The position numbers and the translations under genes were made by a program. Source: Xylanimicrobium pachnodae JCM 13526 = NBRC 107786 (GTDB lineage: Bacteria; Actinomycetota; Actinomycetes; Actinomycetales; Cellulomonadaceae). Taken from it: a stretch of DNA of 64,000 nt. The notes below the pieces were generated by a model, which did no database searches, was not told the DNA's origin, and worked only from the letters and a program-made list of their open reading frames with translations. The first letter of the stretch is position 1. Each line of letters opens with the position of its first letter. The stretch is taken from assembly GCA_001592145.1 (NCBI GenBank), contig BCWJ01000002.1:186001-250000 (forward strand), in the 5' to 3' direction. Below are positions 1 to 9,653 of this stretch, piece after piece.

Positions 1-117
1 AGGGGGTGGCGGAGTGTGCAGGATCCTGGGCGCGCGGCCCGGTCGGCGACAGTCTAGCGCGCGACGACGCGTTCCCGGGCATCCAGGGGGACTCCCCTGC
101 TCCGTGCCCGGCGCGGG
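1..117 (-). other. Intergenic segment after nusA, possible 5' end of the next gene
   Basis: This edge segment follows the nusA stop on the minus strand. In many actinomycetes nusA is followed by ylxR and infB. An ATG at 82-80 opens a frame that stays open to the edge, but its few residues do not show the YlxR cysteine motif, so I do not call the gene. A TAGACT hexamer (56-51, minus strand) resembles an actinobacterial -10 box and could start transcription of the next gene. I saw no clear -35 match. Confidence 0.3.
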
Positions 118-1152
118 TCACGGTGCGTCGGCGTCCGCAGCAGCCGCCGGACCGGGGGCTTCGTCCGAACGGATGTCGATGCGCCAGCCGGTGAGCTTGG
201 CGGCCAGGCGGGCGTTCTGCCCCTCCTTGCCGATCGCCAGCGACAGCTGGTAGTCGGGGACGACGGCACGAGCGGCTCGGGCGGCCTCATCGACCACGGT
301 GACCGACGTCACGCGCGCCGGGGACAGGGCGTTGGCCACGAACCGGGCCGGATCGTCCGAGTGGTCGACGATGTCGATCTTCTCCCCGTGCAGCTCCGCC
401 ATCACGGCCCGGACCCGGGCACCCATCGGACCGATGCACGCACCCTTGGCGCCCAGGCCCGGCACCCGCGAACGCACCGCCACCTTGGACCGGTGCCCGG
501 CCTCCCGCGCGATCGCCGTGATCTCCACCGATCCGTCGGCAACCTCCGGGACCTCCAGCTCGAAGAGCTTGCGCACCAGCCCGGGGTGCGTGCGGCTGAG
601 CGTCACCTGCGCACCCTTGGGGCCGCGCGCCACCTCGGTCACGTACGCGCGCAGACGCTCGCCGTGGACGTACTGCTCGGTGGGCACCTGCTCGTGCGGG
701 GGCAGCACCGCCTCGGTGCCGCCGACGTCGACCAAGACCACGCGCGGGTCGCGGCCCTGCTGGATGACGCCCGCGATGACCTCGCCCTCCTTGCCACGGA
801 ACATGCCGAGCACCTGGTCGTCCTCGGCATCACGCAGCCGCTGGACGATGACCTGGCGGGCCGTCGCCGTCGCGATCCGGCCGAAGTCGTGCGGTGTGTG
901 GTCGAACTCGGGGCCGTACTCCACGAGCGGCCTGCCCTCGGGATCGGCGGGGTCCGGGGTGCGGATCTCCTCGCGCGCCCAGACCGTCACGTGCCCGGAG
1001 CGCCGCTCCACCTCGACGCGTGCGCGGTCGTACGCGTCCGGGGTGCGGTGGTAGGCGTGCAGCAGCGCCGACTCGATCGCCTCGACCAGCACGTCCAGGC
1101 TGATGTCCCGCTCACGTTCGAGCAGCCGCAGCGTGCTCATGTCGATCTCCAT
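118..1152 (-). CDS. nusA: Transcription termination/antitermination factor NusA
   Basis: NusA binds RNA polymerase and nascent RNA to modulate pausing, termination and rRNA antitermination. The 344-residue product has the N-terminal RNAP-binding domain (about 1-125), an S1 domain (about 130-200, with [13 protein letters not shown]) and two KH domains; the second carries [17 protein letters not shown] near the C-terminus. The length fits actinobacterial NusA without the C-terminal acidic repeats of enterobacteria. I chose the ATG at 1152 because AGGAGG lies six bases upstream. That ATG is one base past the rimP stop, so translation is probably coupled with rimP. Confidence 0.96.
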   Translation of the reverse strand: MEIDMSTLRLLERERDISLDVLVEAIESALLHAYHRTPDAYDRARVEVERRSGHVTVWAREEIRTPDPADPEGRPLVEYGPEFDHTPHDFGRIATATARQVIVQRLRDAEDDQVLGMFRGKEGEVIAGVIQQGRDPRVVLVDVGGTEAVLPPHEQVPTEQYVHGERLRAYVTEVARGPKGAQVTLSRTHPGLVRKLFELEVPEVADGSVEITAIAREAGHRSKVAVRSRVPGLGAKGACIGPMGARVRAVMAELHGEKIDIVDHSDDPARFVANALSPARVTSVTVVDEAARAARAVVPDYQLSLAIGKEGQNARLAAKLTGWRIDIRSDEAPGPAAAADADAP

Positions 1153-1153
1153 G

Positions 1154-1768
1154 TCAGCCCTCCTGGGTGCGGGACTCGCCCGCGTCGTCATCGTCATCGT
1201 CATCGGCGAGGACCGCGTCGTCCAGGTCACCATCATCAAGATCCACGTCGTCCAGCACGACGTCGTCGAGCCGCTTCAGCTCGACCTCCACCCGACCCTT
1301 GCGCACCGCGGCGAGCGGGACGCGCGTGCCGTCGTCGAGCACCAGCTCGGCGCCGTCGGCGCCCTCGACCACGTCCACCAGTCGGCCCGCCGACTCGCCG
1401 CCGTCTACCAGCGCGAGGGTCACGAGGCGCGTGCGGGCGCGCTTGAAGTGGCGCAGCTGCGTCAGCGGCCGCGCCGTCCCCGGCGTCGACACCTCCAGCA
1501 CATAGACCCCCGGGACGACGTCGTCGACGTCGAGCGCCGCGGACACGGCGCGGGACGCGGCGTCCAGGGCGTCCGAACCGAGCGCACCGACGGCGTCGTC
1601 GGGGAGGTCCACCGTCACCCGCACCACGGATCGCGCGCCCGCGCGCGACACGGTCACGGTCTCGACGACGAGCCCCTGCTCGGCAACCACGGGGGCCACG
1701 ACGCGGCGCACCGCGTCAGCGATCGCGGAACCGTCCGCGCTCCTGCGGTCGTCCTTCGGCGCTGCCAT
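1154..1768 (-). CDS. rimP: Ribosome maturation factor RimP
   Basis: RimP assists late 30S subunit assembly. The 204-residue protein shows the usual N-terminal alpha/beta domain (with [10 protein letters not shown] and the segment ending in [15 protein letters not shown]) and a C-terminal Sm-like domain ([23 protein letters not shown]). The C-terminus is an unusually acidic tail with seven consecutive Asp residues. The ATG at 1768 follows GGGAGG at good spacing. It is first gene of a rimP-nusA pair. A TTGACG hexamer at 1843-1838 on the minus strand is a candidate -35 element, but I could not match it to a convincing -10 box. Confidence 0.94.
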   Translation of the reverse strand: MAAPKDDRRSADGSAIADAVRRVVAPVVAEQGLVVETVTVSRAGARSVVRVTVDLPDDAVGALGSDALDAASRAVSAALDVDDVVPGVYVLEVSTPGTARPLTQLRHFKRARTRLVTLALVDGGESAGRLVDVVEGADGAELVLDDGTRVPLAAVRKGRVEVELKRLDDVVLDDVDLDDGDLDDAVLADDDDDDDAGESRTQEG

Positions 1769-1953
1769 CGTCCTGCCTCCCGTCGGGCTACCGGCTGGCC
1801 GCTGAGGGTCAGGCACGACCGGTGTGTTGTTGTGCGACGTCAAGCCTAACGGGCGCGGGCCGTCGCACGACCCGAACCACCACGTCGCACCCGGGAACGC
1901 GACGCGACGTACCCCACACCGACAGGCGCTGCCAGATGGGATGATCGGGGACG

Positions 1954-3042
1954 ATGAGCCGCCTTCCCGCCCCCGAGACCCGCCCGCGGCGCGCCGCCCG
2001 CCTGGTCGCCGCACTGCTGGCCGCCGTGCTCGTGGCCCCGGCGCTCGCCGGCTGCGGCGTCCGGTTCGAGACGGTCCCGCCCACGGAGCCGATCCCCGAC
2101 GCCCTCGAACAGGTGCGCCGCGCCGCCGTCACCGACGCGCTCGGCGTCGCCGACCTGGCGACCGCCGCGCAGGATGCGGCCGATCTGCCCGAGCCGGTCG
2201 ACGCCGAGCTCACGCGCATCGCCGCGGACGCGCACCGGCACGCCGAGGAGCTCGGCGGCGTCTACGTCTCCGGCCTGGAGACCGACGACGTCGACGCTTC
2301 GCCCGAACCCGAACCGACCGCCGCCGCGAACGACCCCGCGGCCGTGGTCAGTGCTCTGACGGACGCGGCGGGCCGCAACCGGACCGCCGCCACGACGACG
2401 GTGGACGGGGGCATGGCCCGCCTGCTCGCGTCGATCGGGGCGGCGCAGACGGTCTCGGCCACCCGGCTCGCAGCGCTCGCGGACGTCGAGGGCCCGGCCG
2501 CCGTGACCCCGGTGGTCCCGGCACCGCCGGACGCGGACGAGCCGGAGGCGAGCGACGAGCCCGACGACGACGCGTCACCGTCAGGGATCGCCACGACCAC
2601 CCCCGGCGAGGCGCCGGTGCCGCCGGAGGGCATGACGGCGTCGGACTACGAGGCGCTGGTGCTCGCCGAGGACGGCGCGCGCTACGCCCTCCAGCTGCGT
2701 GCCGCGCAGACCAGCGGCGACGAGCGGGCCAGGCTCCTGGCGCGGTCCGTGCAGCACGGCGAGCGCGCCCAGGCGTGGGCGACGCTCGGATCGATCGCCG
2801 GCACGCCGCAGGACCCCCGCCGCGTCGCCTACGAGGTGCCGCGCACCGACGACGACGCCACCCTGGTGCGGGTGCTCCACACGGGCCTGGCGGTCGACTA
2901 CGCCTCCCTCGTCGGGACGACGACCGCCACCACCCGCGGGGTGCTCGTCGACCTGGTGATCGACGCCGCACTCACGCTCGACGCGTGGGGCGCCCCGCCG
3001 TCGGCGTTCCCCGGCCTGCCGGAGCAGGCGGACACGAAGTAG
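1954..3042 (+). CDS. DUF4439 ferritin-like domain lipoprotein
   Basis: This is an exported lipoprotein of unknown role, 362 residues. The N-terminus has an Arg-rich start, a hydrophobic core and a lipobox LAGC with Cys34 as the lipidation site. A long Ala/Pro/Asp/Glu-rich linker (about 175-225) follows. The C-terminal part (about 230-355, containing YEALVLAEDGARYALQL) matches the DUF4439 ferritin-like four-helix family that is often encoded beside rimP in actinomycetes. It is divergent from rimP across 185 bases and convergent with proS. I see no conserved metal ligands to support catalytic iron chemistry. The family assignment is from recognition of the pattern; the function is not known. 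Confidence 0.75.
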   Translation: MSRLPAPETRPRRAARLVAALLAAVLVAPALAGCGVRFETVPPTEPIPDALEQVRRAAVTDALGVADLATAAQDAADLPEPVDAELTRIAADAHRHAEELGGVYVSGLETDDVDASPEPEPTAAANDPAAVVSALTDAAGRNRTAATTTVDGGMARLLASIGAAQTVSATRLAALADVEGPAAVTPVVPAPPDADEPEASDEPDDDASPSGIATTTPGEAPVPPEGMTASDYEALVLAEDGARYALQLRAAQTSGDERARLLARSVQHGERAQAWATLGSIAGTPQDPRRVAYEVPRTDDDATLVRVLHTGLAVDYASLVGTTTATTRGVLVDLVIDAALTLDAWGAPPSAFPGLPEQADTK

Positions 3043-3072
3043 GGCCGGGCCTGCGCGCAGCGGCGCGAAACC

Positions 3073-4893
3073 TTAGGCCAGCAGTCCCTCCACCCGCGCG
3101 GTGACCGCCGCGACGGCGTCGGCCACGGGCAGGGTCTCCGCCTCTCCCGCGCGCGGCCGCACCTCCACGACCCCGTCGGCCAGGCCGCGCCCGACGACGA
3201 CCAGCAGCGGCACGCCGAGGAGCTCGGCGTCGGCGAACTTCACGCCCGGGGAGACCTTGGGCCGGTCGTCGTACACGACCTCGACGCCGTGGGCCACGAG
3301 GCCTTCCGCGATCGACGCCGCGGCCTCGAACACCTCGGTGCCCTTGCCGGTGGCCACCACGTGCACGTGCGCCGGGGCCACCTGGGCGGGCCACGCGAGC
3401 CCGCGCTCGTCGTGGTTGGCCTCGGCCAGCGCGGCGAGCGCCCGCGTGACGCCGATGCCGTAGGAGCCCATGGTGACGGTGACGGCCTTGCCGTTCTCGT
3501 CCAGCACCTTCAGGCCGAGGGCCTCGGCGTACTTGCGGCCCAGCTGGAAGATGTGGCCCATCTCGATGCCGCGGGCCAGCTCGACGGGGCCGGAGCCGTC
3601 GGGGGCCAGGTCGCCCGCGCGCACCTCGGCGGCCTCGATGGTGCCGTCCGCCGCGAAGTCGCGCCCCGCGACCAGGTCGAAGACGTGGTGGTCGGCGACG
3701 TTGGCCCCCGTGATCCAGCGCGTGCCGGGCACCACGCGGGGGTCGAGCAGGTAGCGGATGGCCGACGACGTCGTGCCGTCCTCCGCCGTGACCTGCGCCC
3801 CCTGCGGGCCCAGTACCAGCGGGCCGATGTAGCCCTTGACCAGCTCGGGGTGCTTCGCGAAGTCGGCGTCGCCCGCGGGCTCCGCCTCGGCCGGGGCGAG
3901 GGCCGCCTCCAGGCGCTTGAGGTCCACCTCGCGGTCGCCGGGAACGCCGACGACGAGCAGGCCGCGCGTCCCGTCGGGCTGCGTGACCGCGAACACCACG
4001 TTCTTGAGGGTGTCGGCGGCCGTCCACGCGCGGTCGGGGCGCGGGTGGTTCGCGTTCGCGAGCGCCACGAGCGCGTCGATGGTGCCGGCGTCCGGCGTCG
4101 GCTCCACGTGCGCGGCGGGGGCGTCGTCGTAGGCGACGGCGTCGGGCACGGGCGTGACCACGGCCTCCACGTTGGCGGCGTAGCCGCCCGCGGTACGCAC
4201 GAAGGTGTCCTCGCCGATGGGCGAGGGCGAGAGGAACTCCTCGGAGCGCGAACCGCCCATGGCTCCCGACATCGCGGAGACGATGACGTACTCCAGGCCC
4301 AGGCGCGTGAAGATGCGCTCGTACGCGTCGCGGTGCCGCTGGTAGGCGGCGTCGAGCCCCGCGTCGGTGTGGTCGAACGAGTACGAGTCCTTCATGACGA
4401 ACTCGCGGCCGCGGATCAGGCCGGCGCGCGGGCGGGCCTCGTCGCGGTACTTGGTCTGGATCTGGAAGAGCGTCAGCGGCAGGTCCTTGTACGACGAGTA
4501 CAGGTCCTTGACCAGGAGGGTGAACATCTCCTCGTGCGTGGGCGCGAGCAGGTAGTCGGCCCGCTTGCGGTCCTGGAGGCGGAACAGGTTGGGGCCGTAC
4601 TCCGTCCAGCGGCCCGTGGCCTCGTACGGCTCGCGGGGCAGCAGCGCCGGGAAGTGCACCTCCTGCGCGCCGATCGCCTGCATCTCCTCGCGCACGATCG
4701 CCTCGATCTTGGCCAGCACGCGCAGGCCCAGCGGCAGCCACGTGTAGATGCCCGGCGCGGTGCGGCGGATGTAGCCCGCCCGGATCAGCAGCTTGTGCGA
4801 CGCGACCTCGGCGTCGGCCGGGTCCTCGCGCAGCGTGCGGACGAACAACGTGGACAGGCGGAGCAGGTCACCGCGACGGGCCAGGGCAGACAT
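3073..4893 (-). CDS. proS: Prolyl-tRNA synthetase, bacterial type with editing insert
   Basis: ProRS charges tRNA-Pro in the cytoplasm. The 606-residue protein has class II motif 1, motif 2 (around [18 protein letters not shown]) and motif 3 ([13 protein letters not shown]). Between motifs 2 and 3 lies the YbaK-like insertion (about 225-410) that deacylates misacylated Ala-tRNA-Pro. The anticodon-binding domain ends the protein with RVEGLLA. The ATG at 4893 begins [14 protein letters not shown], the usual start of actinobacterial ProRS. No Shine-Dalgarno is visible, but TAATCT lies seven bases upstream, suggesting a leaderless transcript. Confidence 0.97.
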   Translation of the reverse strand: MSALARRGDLLRLSTLFVRTLREDPADAEVASHKLLIRAGYIRRTAPGIYTWLPLGLRVLAKIEAIVREEMQAIGAQEVHFPALLPREPYEATGRWTEYGPNLFRLQDRKRADYLLAPTHEEMFTLLVKDLYSSYKDLPLTLFQIQTKYRDEARPRAGLIRGREFVMKDSYSFDHTDAGLDAAYQRHRDAYERIFTRLGLEYVIVSAMSGAMGGSRSEEFLSPSPIGEDTFVRTAGGYAANVEAVVTPVPDAVAYDDAPAAHVEPTPDAGTIDALVALANANHPRPDRAWTAADTLKNVVFAVTQPDGTRGLLVVGVPGDREVDLKRLEAALAPAEAEPAGDADFAKHPELVKGYIGPLVLGPQGAQVTAEDGTTSSAIRYLLDPRVVPGTRWITGANVADHHVFDLVAGRDFAADGTIEAAEVRAGDLAPDGSGPVELARGIEMGHIFQLGRKYAEALGLKVLDENGKAVTVTMGSYGIGVTRALAALAEANHDERGLAWPAQVAPAHVHVVATGKGTEVFEAAASIAEGLVAHGVEVVYDDRPKVSPGVKFADAELLGVPLLVVVGRGLADGVVEVRPRAGEAETLPVADAVAAVTARVEGLLA

Positions 4894-4900
4894 GCGGCCA

Positions 4901-4906
4901 AGATTA
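4901..4906 (-). promoter_or_regulatory. Candidate leaderless -10 box of proS
   Basis: TAATCT ends seven bases before the proS ATG. With the usual 6-7 base gap between a -10 box and the transcription start, the mRNA would begin at or next to the start codon. Confidence 0.5.
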
Positions 4907-5014
4907 CCGGCGCCGCGCCGCCGCGCCGGACGCGGTGCGCCGTCGTGCACCTCCCGCGTAACACCCCCGCCCATGCTGGACAGGAGCGGGTATCGACACC
5001 AGAAGGGGCAGCCC

Positions 5015-5545
5015 ATGAGCCGGGAGGAGCGCTTCGCGGCGATCTATCACCGCGAGCACGCAGGCGTGCTGCGCTTCCTCGCGCGCCGCACCACGCCGAC
5101 GCACGCCGAGGACGTCGCCCACGACACGTTCCTGGTTGCGTGGCGGCGTCTCGACGACGTGCCCGTCGAGCCGGCCGACGCCCGGGCCTGGCTCTTCGGC
5201 GTCGCACGCCACTGCTTGCTCAACGCGCAGCGCAGCACGTCCCGGCGGACGGCGCTCGAGGTGCGGATCGCGGCCGAGGCGAGCGGCGTGGTCCCCGGGC
5301 ACGACGACGCCGCGGCGGCCCGGGTGGACCTGGCGACCGCCTGGGACGCGCTACCCGCGGCACACCAGGAGGCCCTCGCGCTGGCCACCTGGGAGGATCT
5401 GACCTCGGCGCAGGCCGCACAGGTGCTCGGCATCTCCTCGGCCGCGTACCGCATCAGGCTGCACCGGGCCCGCGCAGCGCTGCGTGCCGCCCTGACCCCC
5501 ACACCCGCGGCGCCCGCCGCACTCGCCCCGGAGGGAGCGCGATGA
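5015..5545 (+). CDS. ECF-type RNA polymerase sigma factor
   Basis: This is a 176-residue extracytoplasmic-function sigma factor. Region 2 spans about residues 5-75 ([16 protein letters not shown], then [17 protein letters not shown]) and region 4 about 105-165 (a helix-turn-helix around [19 protein letters not shown], then [11 protein letters not shown]). The ATG at 5015 follows AAGGGG. Its stop overlaps the start of the next gene by four bases (ATGA), so the two are translationally coupled and likely act as a sigma/anti-sigma pair. The inducing signal cannot be read from the sequence. It is divergent from proS. Confidence 0.9.
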   Translation: MSREERFAAIYHREHAGVLRFLARRTTPTHAEDVAHDTFLVAWRRLDDVPVEPADARAWLFGVARHCLLNAQRSTSRRTALEVRIAAEASGVVPGHDDAAAARVDLATAWDALPAAHQEALALATWEDLTSAQAAQVLGISSAAYRIRLHRARAALRAALTPTPAAPAALAPEGAR

Positions 5546-6465
5546 AGGACGTCCTCGACATGATCCGGCCGTACGACGCCGCCCCCGCATCGTCGTACGA
5601 CGCCGCGGCCGCCACGCGGGCGCAGGCGCGGCTCGACCAGATCCTGGCCGCCGGTCCCGCGCCGAGCTCCCAGCGCCCGCACCGCGGGGCTGCCCTCCGG
5701 CTCGGACTGCGCTGGGCCGCCGTCCCCGCGCTGGCCGTGCTGGCGCTCGTCGTCACCGTCGTCCTGCCGGGCGGCATCGCCACCACGACGGCCTTCGCCA
5801 GCTGGACCGCGCAGCCCCGACCGCTCGACGGCACCGCCCGGAGCGCGCTCGACCACGCATGCACCGCGGTGATCGCCGAAGGCCTCGCCGAGTCCCCTCG
5901 CGTGACCCTCGACGCGCCGACCCTCTCGATCGCCGAACGGCGGGGCGACGTCGCGGTCGCGGTCTACACGAGCACCGCGGGCCGCGGACCGATCCTCCTG
6001 GGCCCGCGCGCCGAGTCGGCCCACTGCCTGGCCTTCGTCGAGGACGGCGTCCCCGTCGTCGTCCAGGCCGTCATCGCGAACGCCGACAACGCCAGGAGCA
6101 CCTCCATGTCCGTCACCCCCGACGAGGACCACGCCGTCGTCGACGGCTGGGGCCGCTGGGGGCCGCCGCGCGGGGACGTGCCGGTCGACGCCGTCTCGCT
6201 GACCTCGGTGTCGGGGGGCCGGATCGTCGACGCGGGCGACTTCACCCTCGTCCAGGGGACCGTCGGCGCCGACGTCGTCGGCGTCGTGATCCACGCCGAC
6301 GGACGCGACGTCGAGGCGACCGTCAGCGACGGCTCGTTCCTCGCCTGGTGGCCGGACTCCGGACGCCTCGGCTGGGAGCCCGGCACCACGGACGTCGACG
6401 CACGGTTCACCGTGACGCTGCGCGACGGGACGGTGCTCGGCGACGTCCGGACCGATGAGCTCTGA
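5542..6465 (+). CDS. Single-pass membrane protein, putative anti-sigma partner
   Basis: The 307-residue product has a short cytoplasmic N-terminus (1-55), one transmembrane helix (about 58-76) and a long C-terminal domain of about 225 residues that would lie outside the membrane. Coupling to the ECF sigma gene by ATGA overlap suggests a sigma regulator. The N-terminal stretch lacks the zinc-binding His-x3-Cys-x2-Cys motif of ZAS anti-sigma factors, so any sigma binding would have to use another mode. The exterior domain has two Cys residues and no family I recognise. The alternative is a sensor or exported protein that is simply co-expressed. Confidence 0.65.
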   Translation: MKDVLDMIRPYDAAPASSYDAAAATRAQARLDQILAAGPAPSSQRPHRGAALRLGLRWAAVPALAVLALVVTVVLPGGIATTTAFASWTAQPRPLDGTARSALDHACTAVIAEGLAESPRVTLDAPTLSIAERRGDVAVAVYTSTAGRGPILLGPRAESAHCLAFVEDGVPVVVQAVIANADNARSTSMSVTPDEDHAVVDGWGRWGPPRGDVPVDAVSLTSVSGGRIVDAGDFTLVQGTVGADVVGVVIHADGRDVEATVSDGSFLAWWPDSGRLGWEPGTTDVDARFTVTLRDGTVLGDVRTDEL

Positions 6466-6537
6466 CCGAGGAGCACTGACCGGACGCTGGGCCGCCACCG
6501 CCCGGCGAGGTCCCGCCGCCTCGGGGAGGATGGGTGC

Positions 6538-7443
6538 ATGCCTGAGCTCCCCGAGGTGGAGGGTCTGGTCCGGTTCCTGGGTGAACGGTCGCGCGGCCGG
6601 ACGATCACGGGCGCCGACGTCGGGAACATCGCGGCCCTCAAGACGTTCGACCCGCCGCTGACCGCATTGGTCGGGGCGACCGTGCGCGGGTGGTCGCGGC
6701 ACGGCAAGTGGCTGGACCTGGCGACCTTCACCTTCGACGCGCCAGAGAACTCGGTAGACCCGCACCTGCTCGTCCACCTGTCGCGCGGCGGGTGGCTGCG
6801 CTGGTACGACCGTGTGCCGACGACGACGGTGCGGCCGCGGCTGGGCGGCTCGGCGCGCGGGGCGGTGATCGCCCTGCGGGTGCGGTTCGACGACGGGTCA
6901 GGGTTCGATCTCACCGAGGCGGGAACGCAGAAGCGCCTGGCCGTGCACGTAGTGCGCGATCCCGCCGACGTGCCGCAGGTCGCCTCGCTCGGGCCCGAAC
7001 CCCTGGACCCGGCATTCACCGCGGACGTGCTCGCGGGGCTGCTCGCGACCAAGAACCAGCAGGTCAAAGGGCTGCTGCGCGATCAGGGAGCCATCGCCGG
7101 GATCGGCAACGCGTACTCCGACGAGATCCTGCACGTCGCCCGGTTCTCCCCGTTCAAGCTCACGAAGAGCTTCACGCCCGACGACGTCGCCGCGCTGCAT
7201 CGGGCCATCACCCAGACCCTGACCGGCGCGGTGGCGGCGTCGTCGGGCAAGCCCGCCCAGGAGCTCAAGGACGCCAAGCGGGCGGGGATGCGCGTGCACG
7301 GGCGCACCGGGCAGGCATGCCCGGAGTGCGGCGACGTGGTGCGCGAGGTGTCGTTCGCGGACCGGTCGCTGCAGTACTGCGCCACGTGCCAGACGGGCGG
7401 GCAACCGCTCGCGGACCGCCGGCTGTCGCGGCTGCTCAAGTAG
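6538..7443 (+). CDS. Fpg/Nei-family DNA glycosylase
   Basis: This base-excision repair enzyme removes oxidised bases and cleaves at the resulting AP site. The 301-residue product starts MPELPEVEGL, so after Met removal Pro2 is the catalytic imine nucleophile and Glu3 the partner. The central helix-two-turn-helix includes GIGNAYSDEILHVARFSP. A C-terminal zinc finger has Cys261, Cys264, Cys281 and Cys284. Start choice is fixed by the catalytic proline and a GGGGAGGA element upstream. Whether substrate preference is MutM-like (8-oxoG) or Nei-like (oxidised pyrimidines) cannot be told by eye. It is convergent with the GNAT gene. Confidence 0.93.
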   Translation: MPELPEVEGLVRFLGERSRGRTITGADVGNIAALKTFDPPLTALVGATVRGWSRHGKWLDLATFTFDAPENSVDPHLLVHLSRGGWLRWYDRVPTTTVRPRLGGSARGAVIALRVRFDDGSGFDLTEAGTQKRLAVHVVRDPADVPQVASLGPEPLDPAFTADVLAGLLATKNQQVKGLLRDQGAIAGIGNAYSDEILHVARFSPFKLTKSFTPDDVAALHRAITQTLTGAVAASSGKPAQELKDAKRAGMRVHGRTGQACPECGDVVREVSFADRSLQYCATCQTGGQPLADRRLSRLLK

Positions 7444-7468
7444 CGCGGGACGCCCGTGCGGAGTCCGG

Positions 7469-8419
7469 TCAGAACAGGACCGTGGCGAACGTGCCCACCT
7501 GTTCGAACCCCACCCGCCGGTACGCGCGCACCGCGGGGGTGTTGTAGCCGTTCACGTACAGGGAGACGATCGGCGCCACCCGCCGCCGCGCGTCGACCAC
7601 CAGGGCGGCCATGCCCGACTCGGACAGGCCGCGCCCACGCACCTCGGGGGCGACCCATACGCCTTGCACCTGGGCGACCCCCTGGGCGACGGCACCGAGC
7701 TCGGCCTTGAACTCGACGACCGGGTCCGCCCGCGCGTACGGGTCGTCGGCGGCGACGCCGAACCGCACGTAGGAACGGCCCCCGGACACGAGTGAGCGGA
7801 CCCGGTCCCGGTAGGCGGTCGCCCCGCCGGCCACGGGCGAGTAGCCCACCTCCTCCGTGAACATCGCGATGCACGCCGGCAGCACCAGACCCACCTCCTC
7901 GGGACGCGAGAGCCGCACCCGCGGGTCCGGGTCGACGTCGGGGTCGCGGGCAATCGCGAGCGACGGCTGGTGCGCACGGATCTCCCGGGCCGGCGGCCAG
8001 TGCCGTTCCAGCCCGCGCCACAGGGCGAGCGCGGCGTCCGACTCCCCCACGATCGACGACGACCGCCGCCCCTGACCACGCGCGGTACGGGCGAACGCGT
8101 CGAGGGCCTCCGCGGCGTCCGCGGCGTGCGCCGAGGGCACGACGGGGACCAGGTTCGCGCCGGCCCAGCACAACGCACGCAGCGGGCCGACGGTCGGCCA
8201 CCCCCAGACCTGTCCCCCGGCCGCCGCCAGGCCCTCGCGTTGCGCGATCTCCAGGCGCGCCGACGCCAGCACGGCGGCGACGGGGTCGAGCGCGCACAGA
8301 GCCAGCGCCTCCGGCAGGTCCTCGGCGTGCAGCACCCGCGCGAGCCGGATCAGGGACGGGTGAGCCATCACCCGCTCCACGTCGGCCACGGCGCGTCCCC
8401 CCGTCCCACGGTCCTTCAT
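7469..8419 (-). CDS. DUF4081 / GNAT N-acetyltransferase
   Basis: The 316-residue protein has an N-terminal DUF4081-like domain (about 20-150, RLARVLHAEDLPEALALC) and a C-terminal GNAT fold whose acetyl-CoA loop is VWVAPEVRGRGLSESGMAAL, followed by LYVNGYNTPAVRAYRRVGF. The substrate is unknown. It sits just after ispG, 11 bases apart, and is probably co-transcribed with rseP-ispG. The start is uncertain: the ATG at 8419 is used here, but an ATG at 8368 is preceded by GGAGCGGGTG and gives a protein 17 residues shorter. Both leave the domains intact. Confidence 0.87.
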   Translation of the reverse strand: MKDRGTGGRAVADVERVMAHPSLIRLARVLHAEDLPEALALCALDPVAAVLASARLEIAQREGLAAAGGQVWGWPTVGPLRALCWAGANLVPVVPSAHAADAAEALDAFARTARGQGRRSSSIVGESDAALALWRGLERHWPPAREIRAHQPSLAIARDPDVDPDPRVRLSRPEEVGLVLPACIAMFTEEVGYSPVAGGATAYRDRVRSLVSGGRSYVRFGVAADDPYARADPVVEFKAELGAVAQGVAQVQGVWVAPEVRGRGLSESGMAALVVDARRRVAPIVSLYVNGYNTPAVRAYRRVGFEQVGTFATVLF

Positions 8420-8430
8420 GGCGTCGGCTC

Positions 8431-9594
8431 TCAGCTCACCGTGACGAGCGGGCCGGCGCCCTCACCGGGACTCATGGTCTCCGCGATCCGCAGCGCCTCC
8501 TCGATGAGGGTCTCCACGATCTGCGCCTCCGGGACGGTCTTGATCACCTCGCCCTTGACGAAGATCTGCCCCTTGCCGTTGCCCGAGGCGACACCGAGAT
8601 CGGCCTCGCGCGCCTCGCCCGGCCCGTTGACGACACAGCCCATGACGGCCACCCGCAGCGGGACGTCGAGACCCTCGAGCCCGGCCGTCACGCGTTCGGC
8701 GAGCGTGTACACGTCCACCTGCGCGCGGCCGCACGACGGGCACGAGACGATCTCGAGCTTGCGTTCCTTGAGGCCCAGCGCCTGGAGGATCTGGATGCCG
8801 ACCTTGACCTCCTCGACCGGCGGGGCGGACAGCGAGACGCGGATCGTGTCGCCGATACCCCGGCTCAGCAGAGCCCCGAACGCGGTGGCCGACTTGATGG
8901 TCCCCTGGAACGCCGGGCCTGCCTCCGTGACGCCCAGGTGCAGCGGCCAGTCGCCCGCCGCCGAGAGCAGCTCGTAGGCGCGCACCATGACCACCGGATC
9001 GTTGTGCTTGACGGAGATCGCGAAGTCGTGGAAGTCGTGCTCCTCGAACAGCGACGCCTCCCACACCGCCGACTCGACCATGGCCTCCGCGGTGGCCCTG
9101 CCGTACTTGGCATACAGACGCGGGTCGAGAGAGCCGGCGTTGACGCCGATCCGCAGGGCGGTTCCGTGGTCCTTCGCGGCCTGCGCGATCTCCTTGACCT
9201 GGTCGTCGAGCTTGCGGATGTTGCCCGGGTTGACGCGGACACCCGCGCACCCGGCCTCGATCGCGGCGAACACGTACCGGGGCTGGAAGTGGATGTCCGC
9301 CACCACCGGGATCTGCGAGTGCTGCGCGATCTGGGCCAGCGCGGCGGCGTCGTCGGCCGTGGGCACCGCGACACGCACGATGTCGCAGCCGGCCGCCGTC
9401 AGCTCGGCGATCTGCTGAAGCGTCGCGTTGACGTCCGACGTCGGCGTCGTCGTCATCGACTGGACGCTGATCGGGGCATCACCGCCCATGGCGACCGTGC
9501 CGACCTGGATCCTGCGGGTGGGACGGCGGGGGGCCAGCACGGTGGCGGGTCCCGGGGCGGAGGCGCTCGGGACCCCCAGGTTGACGATGCTCAC
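8431..9594 (-). CDS. ispG: 4-hydroxy-3-methylbut-2-enyl diphosphate synthase
   Basis: IspG carries out the penultimate step of the MEP isoprenoid pathway, converting MEcPP to HMBPP with a [4Fe-4S] cluster. The 387-residue product has the TIM-barrel start ([20 protein letters not shown]) and the cluster ligands in SCPSCGRAQ (about 283-286) and GCVVNGPGE (about 318). It lies in the same operon as rseP and near dxr, which encodes the second MEP-pathway step, so this is a dispersed pathway block. The start is a GTG at 9594. Confidence 0.96.
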   Translation of the reverse strand: MSIVNLGVPSASAPGPATVLAPRRPTRRIQVGTVAMGGDAPISVQSMTTTPTSDVNATLQQIAELTAAGCDIVRVAVPTADDAAALAQIAQHSQIPVVADIHFQPRYVFAAIEAGCAGVRVNPGNIRKLDDQVKEIAQAAKDHGTALRIGVNAGSLDPRLYAKYGRATAEAMVESAVWEASLFEEHDFHDFAISVKHNDPVVMVRAYELLSAAGDWPLHLGVTEAGPAFQGTIKSATAFGALLSRGIGDTIRVSLSAPPVEEVKVGIQILQALGLKERKLEIVSCPSCGRAQVDVYTLAERVTAGLEGLDVPLRVAVMGCVVNGPGEAREADLGVASGNGKGQIFVKGEVIKTVPEAQIVETLIEEALRIAETMSPGEGAGPLVTVS

Positions 9595-9653
9595 CGGGTC
9601 AGTATCCCCCGGTTCACCACGCCCGGCCGTGCGGGCGGCGCGTCGTCACGCCG

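Noticed and set aside
1-117. Calling a partial ylxR or infB gene at the left edge
   Set aside because: The few available codons show no family motif.
3289-5541. Long plus-strand open frame antisense to proS, continuous with the membrane-protein gene
   Set aside because: It mirrors proS codon structure and has no recognisable domain; only the part from 5542 on has a ribosome-linked start and sensible composition.
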